Positions 38,151 to 47,244 of a DNA stretch of 64,000 nt are shown here, piece after piece. The notes beneath the pieces are model-generated. The model saw nothing but the letters and a program-made list of their open reading frames with translations, ran no database searches and was not told where the DNA came from. The stretch is from Candidatus Competibacteraceae bacterium. Lineage in GTDB: Bacteria > Pseudomonadota > Gammaproteobacteria > Competibacterales > Competibacteraceae. The stretch is from the NCBI GenBank assembly GCA_003989085.1, contig RXIV01000006.1, positions 62,001 through 126,000 of the forward strand, in the 5' to 3' direction. A program made the position numbers and the translations under genes. The stretch's first letter is position 1; every line of letters starts with the position of its first letter.

Positions 38151-39109
38151 GCGTTATTCCTGTTAGCTTCCGCACCCTGCTGCATGATAACTCGGTTGCG
38201 TTTTATCGCTATCCATATCAATCTAAACCAGCGCTATCCATAACGCAATTAGGCGCATCGCTGTATGTTCCAGCAACCCGAATCGATTTAGCGGAGATCG
38301 CTGGCGGCCACAAATTTCCGCAGCTGAGATCGGTTATTTTCTGCACTGAAGATGCCGTCCATGAACGCGATTTAGAGGTAGCTCTAAGCAATTTAGCAAT
38401 GTTGCTGCCGCAACTTAAACCAGGGCCCCTGTTGCGCTTTATTCGTCCGCGTAATCCAATCATATTGCGGCGGCTATTGCGGATGGACGGAATTGAGCAG
38501 ATTCATGGCTTTGTGCTACCTAAATTCGGTCTGCATAACTTAATTGAATGGTTGCAGGCTTGTGATAATCGCTATGATCACTGGTTAATGCCTATTCTGG
38601 AAACTGCTGAAGCATTTGATCGCCGTAAAATGGAATTGTTGCGTGACCGCTTAGAGGACTGCGGCTGGCGAGATCGAGTGCTGTGTTTGCGAATTGGAGG
38701 TAATGATCTATTAAACCTGCTGGGCATTCGCAGAGGATGCAATACGACTATTTATGAAACGCCATTGCGGAATGTGATTGCTGATCTTGCCTGTATTTTT
38801 CTGCCCGCTGGGCATCATTTGAGCGCCCCAGTATTCGAGTATCTGGATGCGCCAGAGACCTTGGCCCGGGAAGTTGAGCTCGATCTGCTGCATGGTCTGT
38901 CCGGCAAAACAGTGATTCATCCGGCTCAGGTAGCGGTCATTGAAAGTAGCTACCAAGTTTGCCGTAGTGATTATGAAATGGCCTCCGCGATATTGGCGTC
39001 GGATGCGGCGGCGGTGTTCCGGATCGGCCAGGCATTTTGTGAACCAACGACTCATCAGCGATGGGCAGTGCGGGTGCTGGAACGAGCAGGCGTATTTGGA
39101 GTGGTTTAA
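38147..39109 (+). CDS. HpcH/HpaI/CitE-like TIM-barrel C-C bond lyase
   Basis: 320 aa. LGASLYVPATRIDLAEI and SVIFCTEDAVHERDLE resemble the CitE start (substrate Arg, metal-binding acid). VLPKFGLHNLIEWLQ, MPILETAEAFD, LRIGGNDLLNLLG and GKTVIHPAQVAVIES follow in CitE order. It is the lyase of the ter-associated module, and last gene of the ATGA-linked operon; the following 190 bp hold no gene. Confidence 0.82.
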   Translation: MSVIPVSFRTLLHDNSVAFYRYPYQSKPALSITQLGASLYVPATRIDLAEIAGGHKFPQLRSVIFCTEDAVHERDLEVALSNLAMLLPQLKPGPLLRFIRPRNPIILRRLLRMDGIEQIHGFVLPKFGLHNLIEWLQACDNRYDHWLMPILETAEAFDRRKMELLRDRLEDCGWRDRVLCLRIGGNDLLNLLGIRRGCNTTIYETPLRNVIADLACIFLPAGHHLSAPVFEYLDAPETLAREVELDLLHGLSGKTVIHPAQVAVIESSYQVCRSDYEMASAILASDAAAVFRIGQAFCEPTTHQRWAVRVLERAGVFGVV

Positions 39110-39298
39110 ATTCAGAATGTTACAGAAAATGATAGAGACTTATGGCGATAATCTGCCGGTCCAGGCAGTGATCACCGCGCAGTTTGTGTTATCTTCATCT
39201 GGCTAGTATCGATAAATGCTCGACTCTCCTGCTTGGGCCAGAACCATCGCCTGACTGCACCGACCATCCAAGTTCATGAATAACAAAAGGAGAACCCC

Positions 39299-40300
39299 AT
39301 GAAGCGGCGGCTATTGGCCGGTTTGGTTCCCGTGGCGCTGGCGCTTGCTGGCCCAGTTCACGCAGATATCTACGCTTTTGTCGACACCAACGGAGTGCGG
39401 CATCTCAGCAATATCCCTAACGACCCCCGCTACAAACTGGTGATGCGCACCCCTGCCTACAGCAGAGCTTCGGCCCAGTCCTCCAGCTTTGCGCCCAGTA
39501 ACCTGTACACGCCCGGTGCTACTGCGTTTAGCTCGCGCAATTATACCCCTCGCGTCGCCGGCGCCCGCTCGCTCAAGGTTAACGAACAAAACCGCCGGCG
39601 CTTTGCTGCCGATGTGGACCGCATCGCTGCCCAATACCGCCTCGAACCGGCATTGATGCACGCGGTGATCAGCGCCGAATCTGCGTACAACCCGTGGGCG
39701 GTGTCCCCCAAAGGCGCAATGGGGTTGATGCAATTGATGCCTGGCACCGCCGAACGCTTCGGGGTAAGCAATCCCTACGATCCCATTGCCAACATGCACG
39801 GCGGCGCACGTTATCTGCGCTGGTTGCTGGATCGATTCAACGATCCCCGACTGGCGGTAGCCGGCTACAACGCGGGCGAGGGCGCGGTGCAAAAGTACGG
39901 CAACCAGGTTCCGCCGTATCAAGAAACCCAGACCTATGTGGTGCGGGTGCTCAACTTTTACCAGCAATACCGGACTAACAGCCCGACCTACAGCAATGTC
40001 GCCTACAATACTGGTGGCAGTTCTCCGGTCTACAACAGCGGTTATGGCAGCCGCTCCGGAGGCGGCGTCACCATCATCACCCCACGCACCGCTCGTCGCC
40101 CTGCGGGGACTGTCGCTGTCTCGGTCGGCGCCGGATCGGCCACTGGCCCACGCACCTACATGACACCCACTGGTGCCCGGATCGTCGTTGGCAATAGCAG
40201 TGTGACAGGTCGCCCCAGCCAAGTGATGGTTAGGACCAACCCGTCGGCCCGTGTTACTACAGTGGTCAACACTCCCCTGTTTGCAGGCAACGACAAGTAA
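39299..40300 (+). CDS. Lytic transglycosylase (DUF4124 - SLT domains)
   Basis: 333 aa. Signal peptide (residues 1-22, cleaved after HA), a DUF4124-like segment (DIYAFVDTNGVRHLSNIP), and an SLT goose-lysozyme-like catalytic domain with Glu in AVISAESAYNPWAVSPKGAM, GLMQLMPGTAERFGV, GGARYLRWLLDRF and AGYNAGEGAVQKY. The C-terminal 100 residues are Ser/Thr/Gly-rich and probably disordered. A periplasmic enzyme that cuts peptidoglycan to 1,6-anhydromuropeptides. AAGGAG before the ATG. Confidence 0.93.
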   Translation: MKRRLLAGLVPVALALAGPVHADIYAFVDTNGVRHLSNIPNDPRYKLVMRTPAYSRASAQSSSFAPSNLYTPGATAFSSRNYTPRVAGARSLKVNEQNRRRFAADVDRIAAQYRLEPALMHAVISAESAYNPWAVSPKGAMGLMQLMPGTAERFGVSNPYDPIANMHGGARYLRWLLDRFNDPRLAVAGYNAGEGAVQKYGNQVPPYQETQTYVVRVLNFYQQYRTNSPTYSNVAYNTGGSSPVYNSGYGSRSGGGVTIITPRTARRPAGTVAVSVGAGSATGPRTYMTPTGARIVVGNSSVTGRPSQVMVRTNPSARVTTVVNTPLFAGNDK

Positions 40301-40363
40301 AAACCCATCACCCCACAGCTAGCAACGCCAGCAACCGCTCACAACGCCAAGTGGAATAGCGCC

Positions 40364-43045
40364 ATGAAATTCGCATATCCGGGATTAACCGATCAGGAAG
40401 CCGAAGCATCCCGTGCTCAATACGGTTCCAACGCTGTCGCTAGCCAAGAGAGTGAAACCTTTTGGGACAAGCTGCTGGGCAATCTGAAAGATCCGATCAT
40501 CATCATCCTGATCGTCGCCTTGCTGATCACTTTGGCGCTGACGATTTTCGGCTATGCCAAATGGTATGAAAGCGTCGGTATCGCTTTCGCCGTGGTGATC
40601 GCCACTTTTGTCGCCACCTGGTCAGAACACAGTAACGAGCAATCCTTCCAAAAACTGCTGGAAGAAGCATCGCTGATTCTGGTCAAGGCGTTCCGTAACG
40701 GCCATCTGACTGAAATTTCGATCAACGAACTGGTGGTGGGCGACTATATCCTGCTGCAACCGGGAGACACCGTCCCGACTGACGGTTTGCTGATTGCCGG
40801 ACATGCCGAGGTGGATGAAGCAGCGCTGACTGGTGAGTCCGAGCCGGTCAAAAAGACCGCCTTGCCGGAAGGCGCAGACCCGGCGACGGAAGACTATCGC
40901 CTGTTCCGTGCCGGTCTGCTGGTGGATGGCGAATGCGTGATGCAGGCTAGTGCAGTCGGCGATCAAACCCGCTACGGCCAGACCATGAAAGAGCTGCTGT
41001 CCGCTGAGGATCGGCTCTCGCCGTTGCAGCACAAGTTATCCGTGCTGGGCGGCCACATTTCGACCTTCGGCTACATTGGCGCAACCTTCATTTTCGCCGC
41101 GTTTATGTTCAATAACATCTTCCTGAAAGCTGCCGGCTTTGCTGCTTATTGGGCGCAGCCCAGCGGGGGAATCATCCATGATTTCGTCACTGCGGCGATT
41201 CTGGCCATCATCGTAGTCGTGGTCGCCGTGCCGGAAGGGCTGCCGATGATGATCGCTATGGTGCTAGCGATCAACATGAAAAAACTGCTGAGCGTCAAGG
41301 TACTGGTGCGCAAGCTGCTGGGTATCGAAACCGCTGGCAGCCTGAATATCCTGTTCACTGACAAGACGGGTACCCTGACCCAAGGCCGACTATCGGTCAG
41401 CAGCTTTCTCACTGGCACTGGAGCCCGCTACGAAAAGCTGGAGGCGATTCCCGCAACGCTGCGCGATACCGCTGGCTTTGCCCTGCGCAATAACACCAGC
41501 GCAGTGATCGACGCCAGCGACCCAAAGGATCCGAAGATGGTCGGCGCGGACCGCACCGAGCAAGCACTGTTGCGTTTCGTGACGCCGTACCTGGCGCAGA
41601 CCGGCGCGATGGACATCGTTGACGTCATTCCCTTCAACAGCACCCGCAAGTTCTCCGCTACCCAGGTCACGGGCGACCGGTCTCTAACCCTGGTTAAGGG
41701 TGCGCCGGAAGTGATTCTGCAAAACTGCGTGCGTTACCTGGATGCGGATGGCAACCCGATTAATCTCAACAATCATGATGTCTTGCAAACAGCCATGAAC
41801 GAGCTGTCCTCGCGGGCCATGCGCCTGCTAGCGATTGCGCTCACCGATACGCCGATTGATGACAGTAAGAAGCTACCCACCAACTTAACCCTGGTTGGCG
41901 TATTTGGGATGCGCGATGAACTGCGTGAGACATCCTATGCGTCCGTCAAAATCGCCAAGAACGCCGGTATTCATGTCGTGATGATTACCGGTGACGCCAA
42001 GGAAACCGCCCAGGCGATTGCCAAGGATGTTGGTCTGCTGGAAGACGATCCCCAGGCGATCATTCTGACATCCGCCGAACTGGCGCAACTGTCTGACGAG
42101 GATGTGAAACAGAAACTGCCCCATCTGTATGTCGTAGCGCGGGCCTTCCCGACCGACAAGAGTCGGCTGGTGAAGCTAGCCAAGGAGCTGGGGCTGGTCG
42201 CCGGCATGACCGGCGACGGTGTTAATGATGCTCCGGCGGTGAAAAATGCTGATGTCGGCTTTGCAATGGGCAGCGGCACCGAGATGACCAAGGAATCCGG
42301 CGATATCGTCATTCTCGATGACAACTTCTCCTCGCTGACCAAGGCGGTGCTGTACGGACGCACCCTGTTCAAATCAATCCGCAAATTCCTGATCTTCCAG
42401 TTGACAGTGAATGTTTCCGCCATTCTGGTGGTGTTCCTGGGGCAGTTTTTCGGCTTCGACCTGCCGCTGACCATGACCCAGTTGCTATGGCTGAACATCA
42501 TCATGGATACCCTGGCCGGACTGGCTTTCGCCGGTGAATCGGCGTTGCAGCGTTATATGCTGGAGAAACCGCTGCGCCGTGACGAACCACTGATCAACGC
42601 CGATATGTGGTCGTCAATCCTGATCAACGGCGTGTTCATTGCCCTCATCAGCATCCTGTTCCTGACCAGCGATTTGATCAGAGAACTGTTCTCCGGTGGT
42701 CACGAACTCGGCTCCAAGGCGGCGCAAGACAAGTTCCTGACCGCGTTCTTTGCCTTCTTCGTGTTTATCCAGGTCTTCAATACCTTTAACGCCCGCACCC
42801 AAGGGCTGAATCTGCTGGAGTACCTGCTCGACAACCGCCTGTTTTCCATCATCATCCCATCGATCATGGCGATTCAGGTGTTTTTCATCACCTTCGGCGG
42901 TGAAGTATTACGGACGGTGGGGCTGTCGATTTTTGAATGGACAGCCGTGCTGCTCATGGCGATTGTCATCATTCCAGTCGATTTGCTGCGCAAGATGGCC
43001 CGCAACAAGTGGTTCGGCAATCCAGTACAGCAGCAAACGCCATAA
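40364..43045 (+). CDS. Calcium-translocating P-type ATPase, PMCA (P2B) type
   Basis: 893 aa. Phosphorylation motif LFTDKTGTLTQG, TGES loop AALTGESEPVKK, M4 calcium site VVAVPEGLPMMIAMV, hinge GMTGDGVNDAPAVKNADVGFAMG, and M6 LLWLNIIMDTLAGLAFAGE, which has the N-x-x-x-D site of PMCA-type pumps. Ten membrane helices are expected; no calmodulin-binding tail. Exports Ca2+ at the cost of ATP. A strong terminator follows at 43087-43116. Confidence 0.93.
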   Translation: MKFAYPGLTDQEAEASRAQYGSNAVASQESETFWDKLLGNLKDPIIIILIVALLITLALTIFGYAKWYESVGIAFAVVIATFVATWSEHSNEQSFQKLLEEASLILVKAFRNGHLTEISINELVVGDYILLQPGDTVPTDGLLIAGHAEVDEAALTGESEPVKKTALPEGADPATEDYRLFRAGLLVDGECVMQASAVGDQTRYGQTMKELLSAEDRLSPLQHKLSVLGGHISTFGYIGATFIFAAFMFNNIFLKAAGFAAYWAQPSGGIIHDFVTAAILAIIVVVVAVPEGLPMMIAMVLAINMKKLLSVKVLVRKLLGIETAGSLNILFTDKTGTLTQGRLSVSSFLTGTGARYEKLEAIPATLRDTAGFALRNNTSAVIDASDPKDPKMVGADRTEQALLRFVTPYLAQTGAMDIVDVIPFNSTRKFSATQVTGDRSLTLVKGAPEVILQNCVRYLDADGNPINLNNHDVLQTAMNELSSRAMRLLAIALTDTPIDDSKKLPTNLTLVGVFGMRDELRETSYASVKIAKNAGIHVVMITGDAKETAQAIAKDVGLLEDDPQAIILTSAELAQLSDEDVKQKLPHLYVVARAFPTDKSRLVKLAKELGLVAGMTGDGVNDAPAVKNADVGFAMGSGTEMTKESGDIVILDDNFSSLTKAVLYGRTLFKSIRKFLIFQLTVNVSAILVVFLGQFFGFDLPLTMTQLLWLNIIMDTLAGLAFAGESALQRYMLEKPLRRDEPLINADMWSSILINGVFIALISILFLTSDLIRELFSGGHELGSKAAQDKFLTAFFAFFVFIQVFNTFNARTQGLNLLEYLLDNRLFSIIIPSIMAIQVFFITFGGEVLRTVGLSIFEWTAVLLMAIVIIPVDLLRKMARNKWFGNPVQQQTP

Positions 43046-43086
43046 AATTGCGAGGGCCGCGATTGAAGATTTCCCGGTTTCATCCC

Positions 43087-43116
43087 CCCCTCTCGCATCA
43101 GCGGGAGGGGTTTTTT
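43087..43116 (+). terminator. Rho-independent terminator hairpin that also carries the slt Shine-Dalgarno
   Basis: CCCCTCTCGC (43087-43096) pairs with GCGGGAGGGG (43101-43110) around an ATCA loop, one G-T wobble, followed by six T (43111-43116). The 3' arm contains GGAGGGG, which is positioned 6 nt before the GTG start of slt at 43117. Confidence 0.8.
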
Positions 43117-45036
43117 GTGCCGGTTCTCCTATCGATGGTCATGGTCGTCGTCCTGATCCTTGGTGGCGACGCCAACGCCGCCGACTCGCTGCAAAACCAG
43201 CGCGACGCCTTCCAGACCGCTGATCAGGCGCTACGCGATGGAACACCGGTTGATTACAGCACTCTGCGCGACTATCCGCTCTATCCCTATCTACGTTACC
43301 GCGATCTCTCTCGCCGCTTGCCGGAGCTTCCCGCTGCCGAAGTCCGCGAGTTCCTGAAAACCTATGCAGACACACCACTCGCCAGGCCACTCCGCAACGC
43401 TTGGCTGCGCCAACTAGCCAAGGCCGGACGCTGGGATGATTATTTGCGCGATGCCATTCCCAGCCGCGATCCAACGCTGGAGTGCTGGCGGCGACAGGCT
43501 TTACTGAATAGCGGCCAACCAGAATCCGCCCTGCGTGACTTCGCAACGCTCTGGCTACGCGGTGCATCGCTGCCAACAAACTGCGATCCGGTCATCGCCG
43601 CCTGGCGGATTCAAGGCCATCCCACGGCAGAACAAGTTTGGCAACGCTTCGCCCTGGCGATGACTGGCAGCAATCTTGGATTGGCCAAGGCGCTGCGGAC
43701 TGAATTGCCGGTCGCCGATCAAACCTTGGCCGATGTCTGGCTGACAGTGGCCGACAACCCACAATCGGTACTGGATGCGTCCCGCCTTGCCGCCACCGAT
43801 CCGCAGACTGCCGCAATTCTCAATGACGGACTGAAACGCTGGGGAAAACGTGACCCGGTTGCGGCAGCAGCGGCGCTCGACACCCTCAAGAAGCGTGACT
43901 CGACGTTGGCATCGCAGTGGAGCGGAACCGAACGATGGCTGGCCTTGTGGATTGCCAGCGACTATCACCCTACCGCGCTGGCCCGGTTGAACGGATTACC
44001 GGCGGCTGTGGTGGATGGGCCGGTGCGGGAATGGCGGGTGCGGGTGAGTCTGCGACTAGGCGAATGGGCAACGGCGCTGAGCGCACTGGAACAGTTATCG
44101 CCAGATGAACAGGACAGTCCACGCTGGCAATATTGGCGGGGTCGAACCCTGGAGGCGCTGGGCCGGACCGAAGAGGCGCAAGCGATCTACCGCCGCCTGG
44201 CTAATCAGCGGGATTATCACGGCTTTCTGGCCGCCGACCGGCTAAACCTACCCTATGCTATTCCTAACCTACCGCTGGCTATTCCGCCCACCGAACTGGA
44301 TACGTTGCTCACTAGGTCCACCGGTTTGCAACGGGCGCGGGAACTTTATGTGCTGGGCCGCGAATCGGAAGCCGAGGCTGAATGGCGACTGGCGACACGG
44401 AGTTTTGATCGAGCGACGTTCAAACAGGCCGCCCAACTGGCCCATTATTGGGACTGGCATTCGCAGGCCATCGCGACGATTGCCCGCGCCGAATACTGGG
44501 ATGATCTCGAACTGCGATTCCCTCTGGCCTATCGTAATGGCGTGCTCAACAGCGCCAGCGCCGAGACGCTGGACCCTGCCTGGATTTACGCCATCATTCG
44601 TCAGGAAAGCAGCTTCCGCCCCGCCGCCCGATCACCGGTAGGCGCATTGGGATTGATGCAGATCATGCCCGCGACTGGACGACAGATCGCTCAAGACGTG
44701 CAGGATACTGCGGGAACGCCAGATCTGTTGCAGGCTGACCTTAATATCCGCTACGGCGCTCATTATCTGCAACGACTGTTGGGCCGCTTACAGAGTAATC
44801 CCCTCTTGGTAACCGCCGCTTACAACGCTGGCCCAAATAAGGTCATGCAATGGCTGCCAACCCGCGATTCAATCCCGGCTGATGTCTGGGCAGAAACCAT
44901 CCCCTACCAGGAAACCCGGAGCTATGTGCAGCGGGTGATGGAATATGCCGCAATTTATGCGCAACGCTTGGGCGCTCAGGCGACAGAAAACCGGCTGAGC
45001 GCCCGAATGAAACCGGTGCAAAACTTGATTAATTGA
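43117..45036 (+). CDS. slt: Soluble lytic murein transglycosylase (Slt70-like)
   Basis: 639 aa from the GTG at 43117, chosen because GGAGGGG precedes it and the first 20 residues then form a signal peptide (PVLLSMVMVVVLILGGDANA). The alternative ATG at 43135 would shorten the signal. A long alpha-superhelical U-domain (about 30-470) leads to the C-terminal SLT catalytic domain with AIIRQESSFRPAARSPVGAL (catalytic Glu), GLMQIMPATGRQIAQD and AAYNAGPNKVMQWLP. Length and domain order match Slt70. Periplasmic peptidoglycan recycling enzyme. Confidence 0.92.
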   Translation: MPVLLSMVMVVVLILGGDANAADSLQNQRDAFQTADQALRDGTPVDYSTLRDYPLYPYLRYRDLSRRLPELPAAEVREFLKTYADTPLARPLRNAWLRQLAKAGRWDDYLRDAIPSRDPTLECWRRQALLNSGQPESALRDFATLWLRGASLPTNCDPVIAAWRIQGHPTAEQVWQRFALAMTGSNLGLAKALRTELPVADQTLADVWLTVADNPQSVLDASRLAATDPQTAAILNDGLKRWGKRDPVAAAAALDTLKKRDSTLASQWSGTERWLALWIASDYHPTALARLNGLPAAVVDGPVREWRVRVSLRLGEWATALSALEQLSPDEQDSPRWQYWRGRTLEALGRTEEAQAIYRRLANQRDYHGFLAADRLNLPYAIPNLPLAIPPTELDTLLTRSTGLQRARELYVLGRESEAEAEWRLATRSFDRATFKQAAQLAHYWDWHSQAIATIARAEYWDDLELRFPLAYRNGVLNSASAETLDPAWIYAIIRQESSFRPAARSPVGALGLMQIMPATGRQIAQDVQDTAGTPDLLQADLNIRYGAHYLQRLLGRLQSNPLLVTAAYNAGPNKVMQWLPTRDSIPADVWAETIPYQETRSYVQRVMEYAAIYAQRLGAQATENRLSARMKPVQNLIN

Positions 45037-45143
45037 GTGATAGCTAAAAGATATCCAGCACAAAATCCGGCATAGTGACCGCAACTCTCCATCCTGAACC
45101 CCGTGTGTTATCAGGTGGTTATTTTCCGCATTCAGTTGTAACC

Positions 45144-45665
45144 ATGACTCACTTTCTTGGCGAATTTGAATGTCGGCTTGACGCGAAGGCGCGCATCGCC
45201 TTGCCATCCGCATTGAGAAAACAACTCCCTCCAGAAACCCAGGATCGCTTGGTCGTCAATCGTGGCTTTGAGCAACATCTGACGCTGTACCCTTTTCCAG
45301 AATGGCAGCGGATCAGCGCTGAACTGAACCGACTAAATCTTTATGTCAAGAAGAACCGGGATTTTGTCCGTTATTTCCACCGGGGCGCGACCGAACTGGA
45401 CCTGGATAGCAGTGGCCGCTTGCTGTTGCCCCGCCGATTGCTGGAGTACGCGGGTATCCAGGACAGCGTGATCCTGCTGGCCTACGCTTATCGCATTGAG
45501 TGCTGGGATGCGGTGCGCTACGAGCGCCTGTTGACCGATGAGCCGGCTGATTTCGCTCGCTTGGCTGAAGAGATCATGGGCGACATGACCCACCCAGTTG
45601 CAGCCGATGAGCGGCCCCCTAATTTCCGGGATTTCCCCCCAGCTCTGCCCGGTGCGCGCCATTAG
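45144..45665 (+). CDS. mraZ: MraZ-like transcriptional regulator, outside the dcw cluster
   Basis: 173 aa from the ATG at 45144. Two AbrB/MraZ-type swapped-hairpin repeats: LDAKARIALPSALR and LDSSGRLLLPRRLLEYAGI, each with the DxxxR motif, plus LYPFPEWQRISAELN. MraZ normally opens the division/cell-wall cluster before rsmH; here it is followed by a PHA-system gene and no dcw gene is seen. The C-terminus is about 20 residues longer than E. coli MraZ. No good Shine-Dalgarno. Confidence 0.8.
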   Translation: MTHFLGEFECRLDAKARIALPSALRKQLPPETQDRLVVNRGFEQHLTLYPFPEWQRISAELNRLNLYVKKNRDFVRYFHRGATELDLDSSGRLLLPRRLLEYAGIQDSVILLAYAYRIECWDAVRYERLLTDEPADFARLAEEIMGDMTHPVAADERPPNFRDFPPALPGARH

Positions 45666-45759
45666 CTCACAATAATCTTCGACTGGCGGGGTTGCCTGCC
45701 GCCTGTGACAGACCCCGCGGCGCGGCGGATACCTCACTGCATCTTCTCAAGGAGTTAGC

Positions 45760-46068
45760 ATGTCCCATATTGTCGTTCAGCGTGATCACACCCTGACGCT
45801 TGATCAGGCCCGGCAATCGGCGGAAACGCTGGCGGCGCAATTAGCGGATCATTACGAAATTAGCCACCACTGGCAGGGCGACTCCTTGCATTTTGAGCGT
45901 TCTGGAGTCAGCGGTCAGATTGACCTGGAGCCGGGCCGGCTGCGGGTGAGCGTGCGACTGGGATTTTTGCTGGTTCCGCTGAAACACCGACTGGAGCAGG
46001 AAATTCAGCGGCAGTTGGAGGAAATGTTTCCAACGTCGGTGTCGTCTATTTGTAGCGGCTGTGGATGA
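45760..46068 (+). CDS. Polyhydroxyalkanoic acid system family protein
   Basis: 102 aa. Short beta-rich protein matching the PHA_gran_rgn/TIGR02610 family: IVVQRDHTLTLDQARQSAETLA, then GDSLHFERSGVSGQIDLEPGRLRVSVRLGFLL and a terminal amphipathic helix LKHRLEQEIQRQLEEMF. The family often lies near PHA synthase genes, though its function is not proven. AAGGAG before the ATG. The 3' end overlaps the convergent FFLEE gene by 64 nt. Confidence 0.82.
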   Translation: MSHIVVQRDHTLTLDQARQSAETLAAQLADHYEISHHWQGDSLHFERSGVSGQIDLEPGRLRVSVRLGFLLVPLKHRLEQEIQRQLEEMFPTSVSSICSGCG

Positions 46069-46766
46069 CCCGCACGCATTCGCGCCATGATGCGGCGTTC
46101 CCGTTGAGTGATGGTAGTGACAAAATAGTCTGTTTCCATTCCCATATGGCGAAAGGCGCAGAACCCCCGATCCAGAAACCGGTGCAACGCCTCCACCCCG
46201 GCCAGCCGTGCTGGACTGCGGGCCAGCTTTAGCGCGGTGTAAATCCAGCGTTTGGGCACAATACGCTGCAAATCTCGACCCAGCCATTCGACTAAATCAA
46301 GCTGGCGGCGGCGCAAATCGTAGTCGCCGCTGCGCCGATAGCCCGCAACATAAATTGCCTCGTCCAATATCCCGCGCCAATCCGATTCAGCCATCAGTGT
46401 CCGGGTCAACCGTGCGTCCAGTTCATGGGACAAGGCATTGAGTTCCAGCGCCAGTGTTGTGGTACGCAGCACCGGCGCGGGCAGGATGCGGATCATCGCC
46501 GGCGCCGCACGGGCCAAATCTTGTTCGCGTTGACGGAAATCCCGGTCGCCGTATAGCTCATCGAGAAAAAACTCTGCCGCAGGCCGATAGCATGGGTTAT
46601 CCAGCAGGTCGGCATGAGTACGGGCCAGCCGCGCCGCCTGCCAGTCGCGCAGCAGGCTTAACTCCCGCTCGATGCCCAGCGCGCCGCCAGTATGGAACGC
46701 CTGGCTACGCTGCAACTGTTCCAGCAGCCGTGCTGCACTGAGAGCTTTGCCGGGGTCGTCGGTCAT
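46005..46766 (-). CDS. FFLEE-motif protein of unknown function
   Basis: 253 aa from the ATG at 46766; the frame extends 31 codons further 5' into IS-derived sequence. The named motif region is seen as AAEFFLDELYGDRDFRQRE. Mostly alpha-helical and Arg-rich, no signal peptide or membrane helix. Families with this motif are common in gammaproteobacteria; no function is established to my knowledge. Confidence 0.7.
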   Translation of the reverse strand: MTDDPGKALSAARLLEQLQRSQAFHTGGALGIERELSLLRDWQAARLARTHADLLDNPCYRPAAEFFLDELYGDRDFRQREQDLARAAPAMIRILPAPVLRTTTLALELNALSHELDARLTRTLMAESDWRGILDEAIYVAGYRRSGDYDLRRRQLDLVEWLGRDLQRIVPKRWIYTALKLARSPARLAGVEALHRFLDRGFCAFRHMGMETDYFVTTITQRERRIMARMRAGHPQPLQIDDTDVGNISSNCR

Positions 46767-46821
46767 AGCATTGCTCGAAGCCGAAGATAAAGCATCGGAA
46801 AACGGCCTTGTTGAATAACCC

Positions 46822-47088
46822 CTACATGTGGTTGGCTTGGCGCAACTCACGAACCTCACGTTCCAGCGCTTTGAGCCGTTCGCGCTCGGAGGTCGTCAGG
46901 CTTTCTCGCTCACAGCGATCCTTCTCGACCTGCCGCACCCATAAGCGCAACGTCTCTGCCGTACAGCCGATCTTGCCGACAATAGACACGATCGCGGCCC
47001 ACGGTGACTCGTGCTCAGCCTGGTGCTTATGGACTAGGCGGACAGCTCGCTCGCGCACTTCAGGGGAATACTGGGTAGATTTCTTCAT
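46822..47088 (-). pseudogene. Truncated IS3-family transposase OrfA
   Basis: 88 codons: MKKSTQYSPEVRERAVRLV, then an HTH_Tnp_1-type helix-turn-helix (IGCTAETLRLWVRQ) and the charged helix ERERLKALEREVRELRQAN. Intact relatives continue into a leucine-zipper end and a frameshifted OrfB. Here the frame ends two residues after RQAN at the truncation point. Not functional as a transposase. Confidence 0.85.
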
Positions 47089-47138
47089 GACTCCATCTTC
47101 TCAAAGGTTGGAGTCTCCGGGAAATCCGGGGCGGTTCA
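46822..47138 (-). mobile_element. Remnant of an IS3-family insertion sequence
   Basis: The right end (47110-47138) on the minus strand reads TGAACCGCCCCGG followed by ATTTCCCGGAGACTCC, a terminal inverted repeat typical of one IS3-family group. It is followed inward by an orfA start. The element stops abruptly near 46822: the rest of orfA, orfB and the other end are missing. It interrupts an Hsp70-like cassette gene at 47138/47139 and marks the distal end of the integron array. Confidence 0.75.
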
Positions 47139-47226
47139 CCCCTTCAAGCTGTAGTAGAAAGGGAGATTTATTCTTCCACGCCCCGATAGAGCAGTTTGAC
47201 GTCCCAAAGTCTATGCCAGCGTACAT
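47139..47226 (-). pseudogene. 5' fragment of an Hsp70-like (YegD-type) cassette gene, cut by the IS
   Basis: Minus-strand ATG at 47226 with GGAAGAAACAGGA before it gives 29 codons beginning MYAGIDFGTSNCSIGAW. GIDFGTSN is the phosphate-1 loop of the actin/Hsp70 ATPase fold, as in YegD/DnaK-like proteins. The sequence is interrupted at the IS boundary and no continuation is found on the far side. It follows attC8, so it was probably the next gene of the array. Confidence 0.65.
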
Positions 47227-47244
47227 TCCTGTTTCTTCCTTTTC

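Noticed and set aside
39311..40222. 303-codon minus-strand frame opposite the lytic transglycosylase
   Set aside because: Antisense shadow; no start signal and no protein-like motifs.
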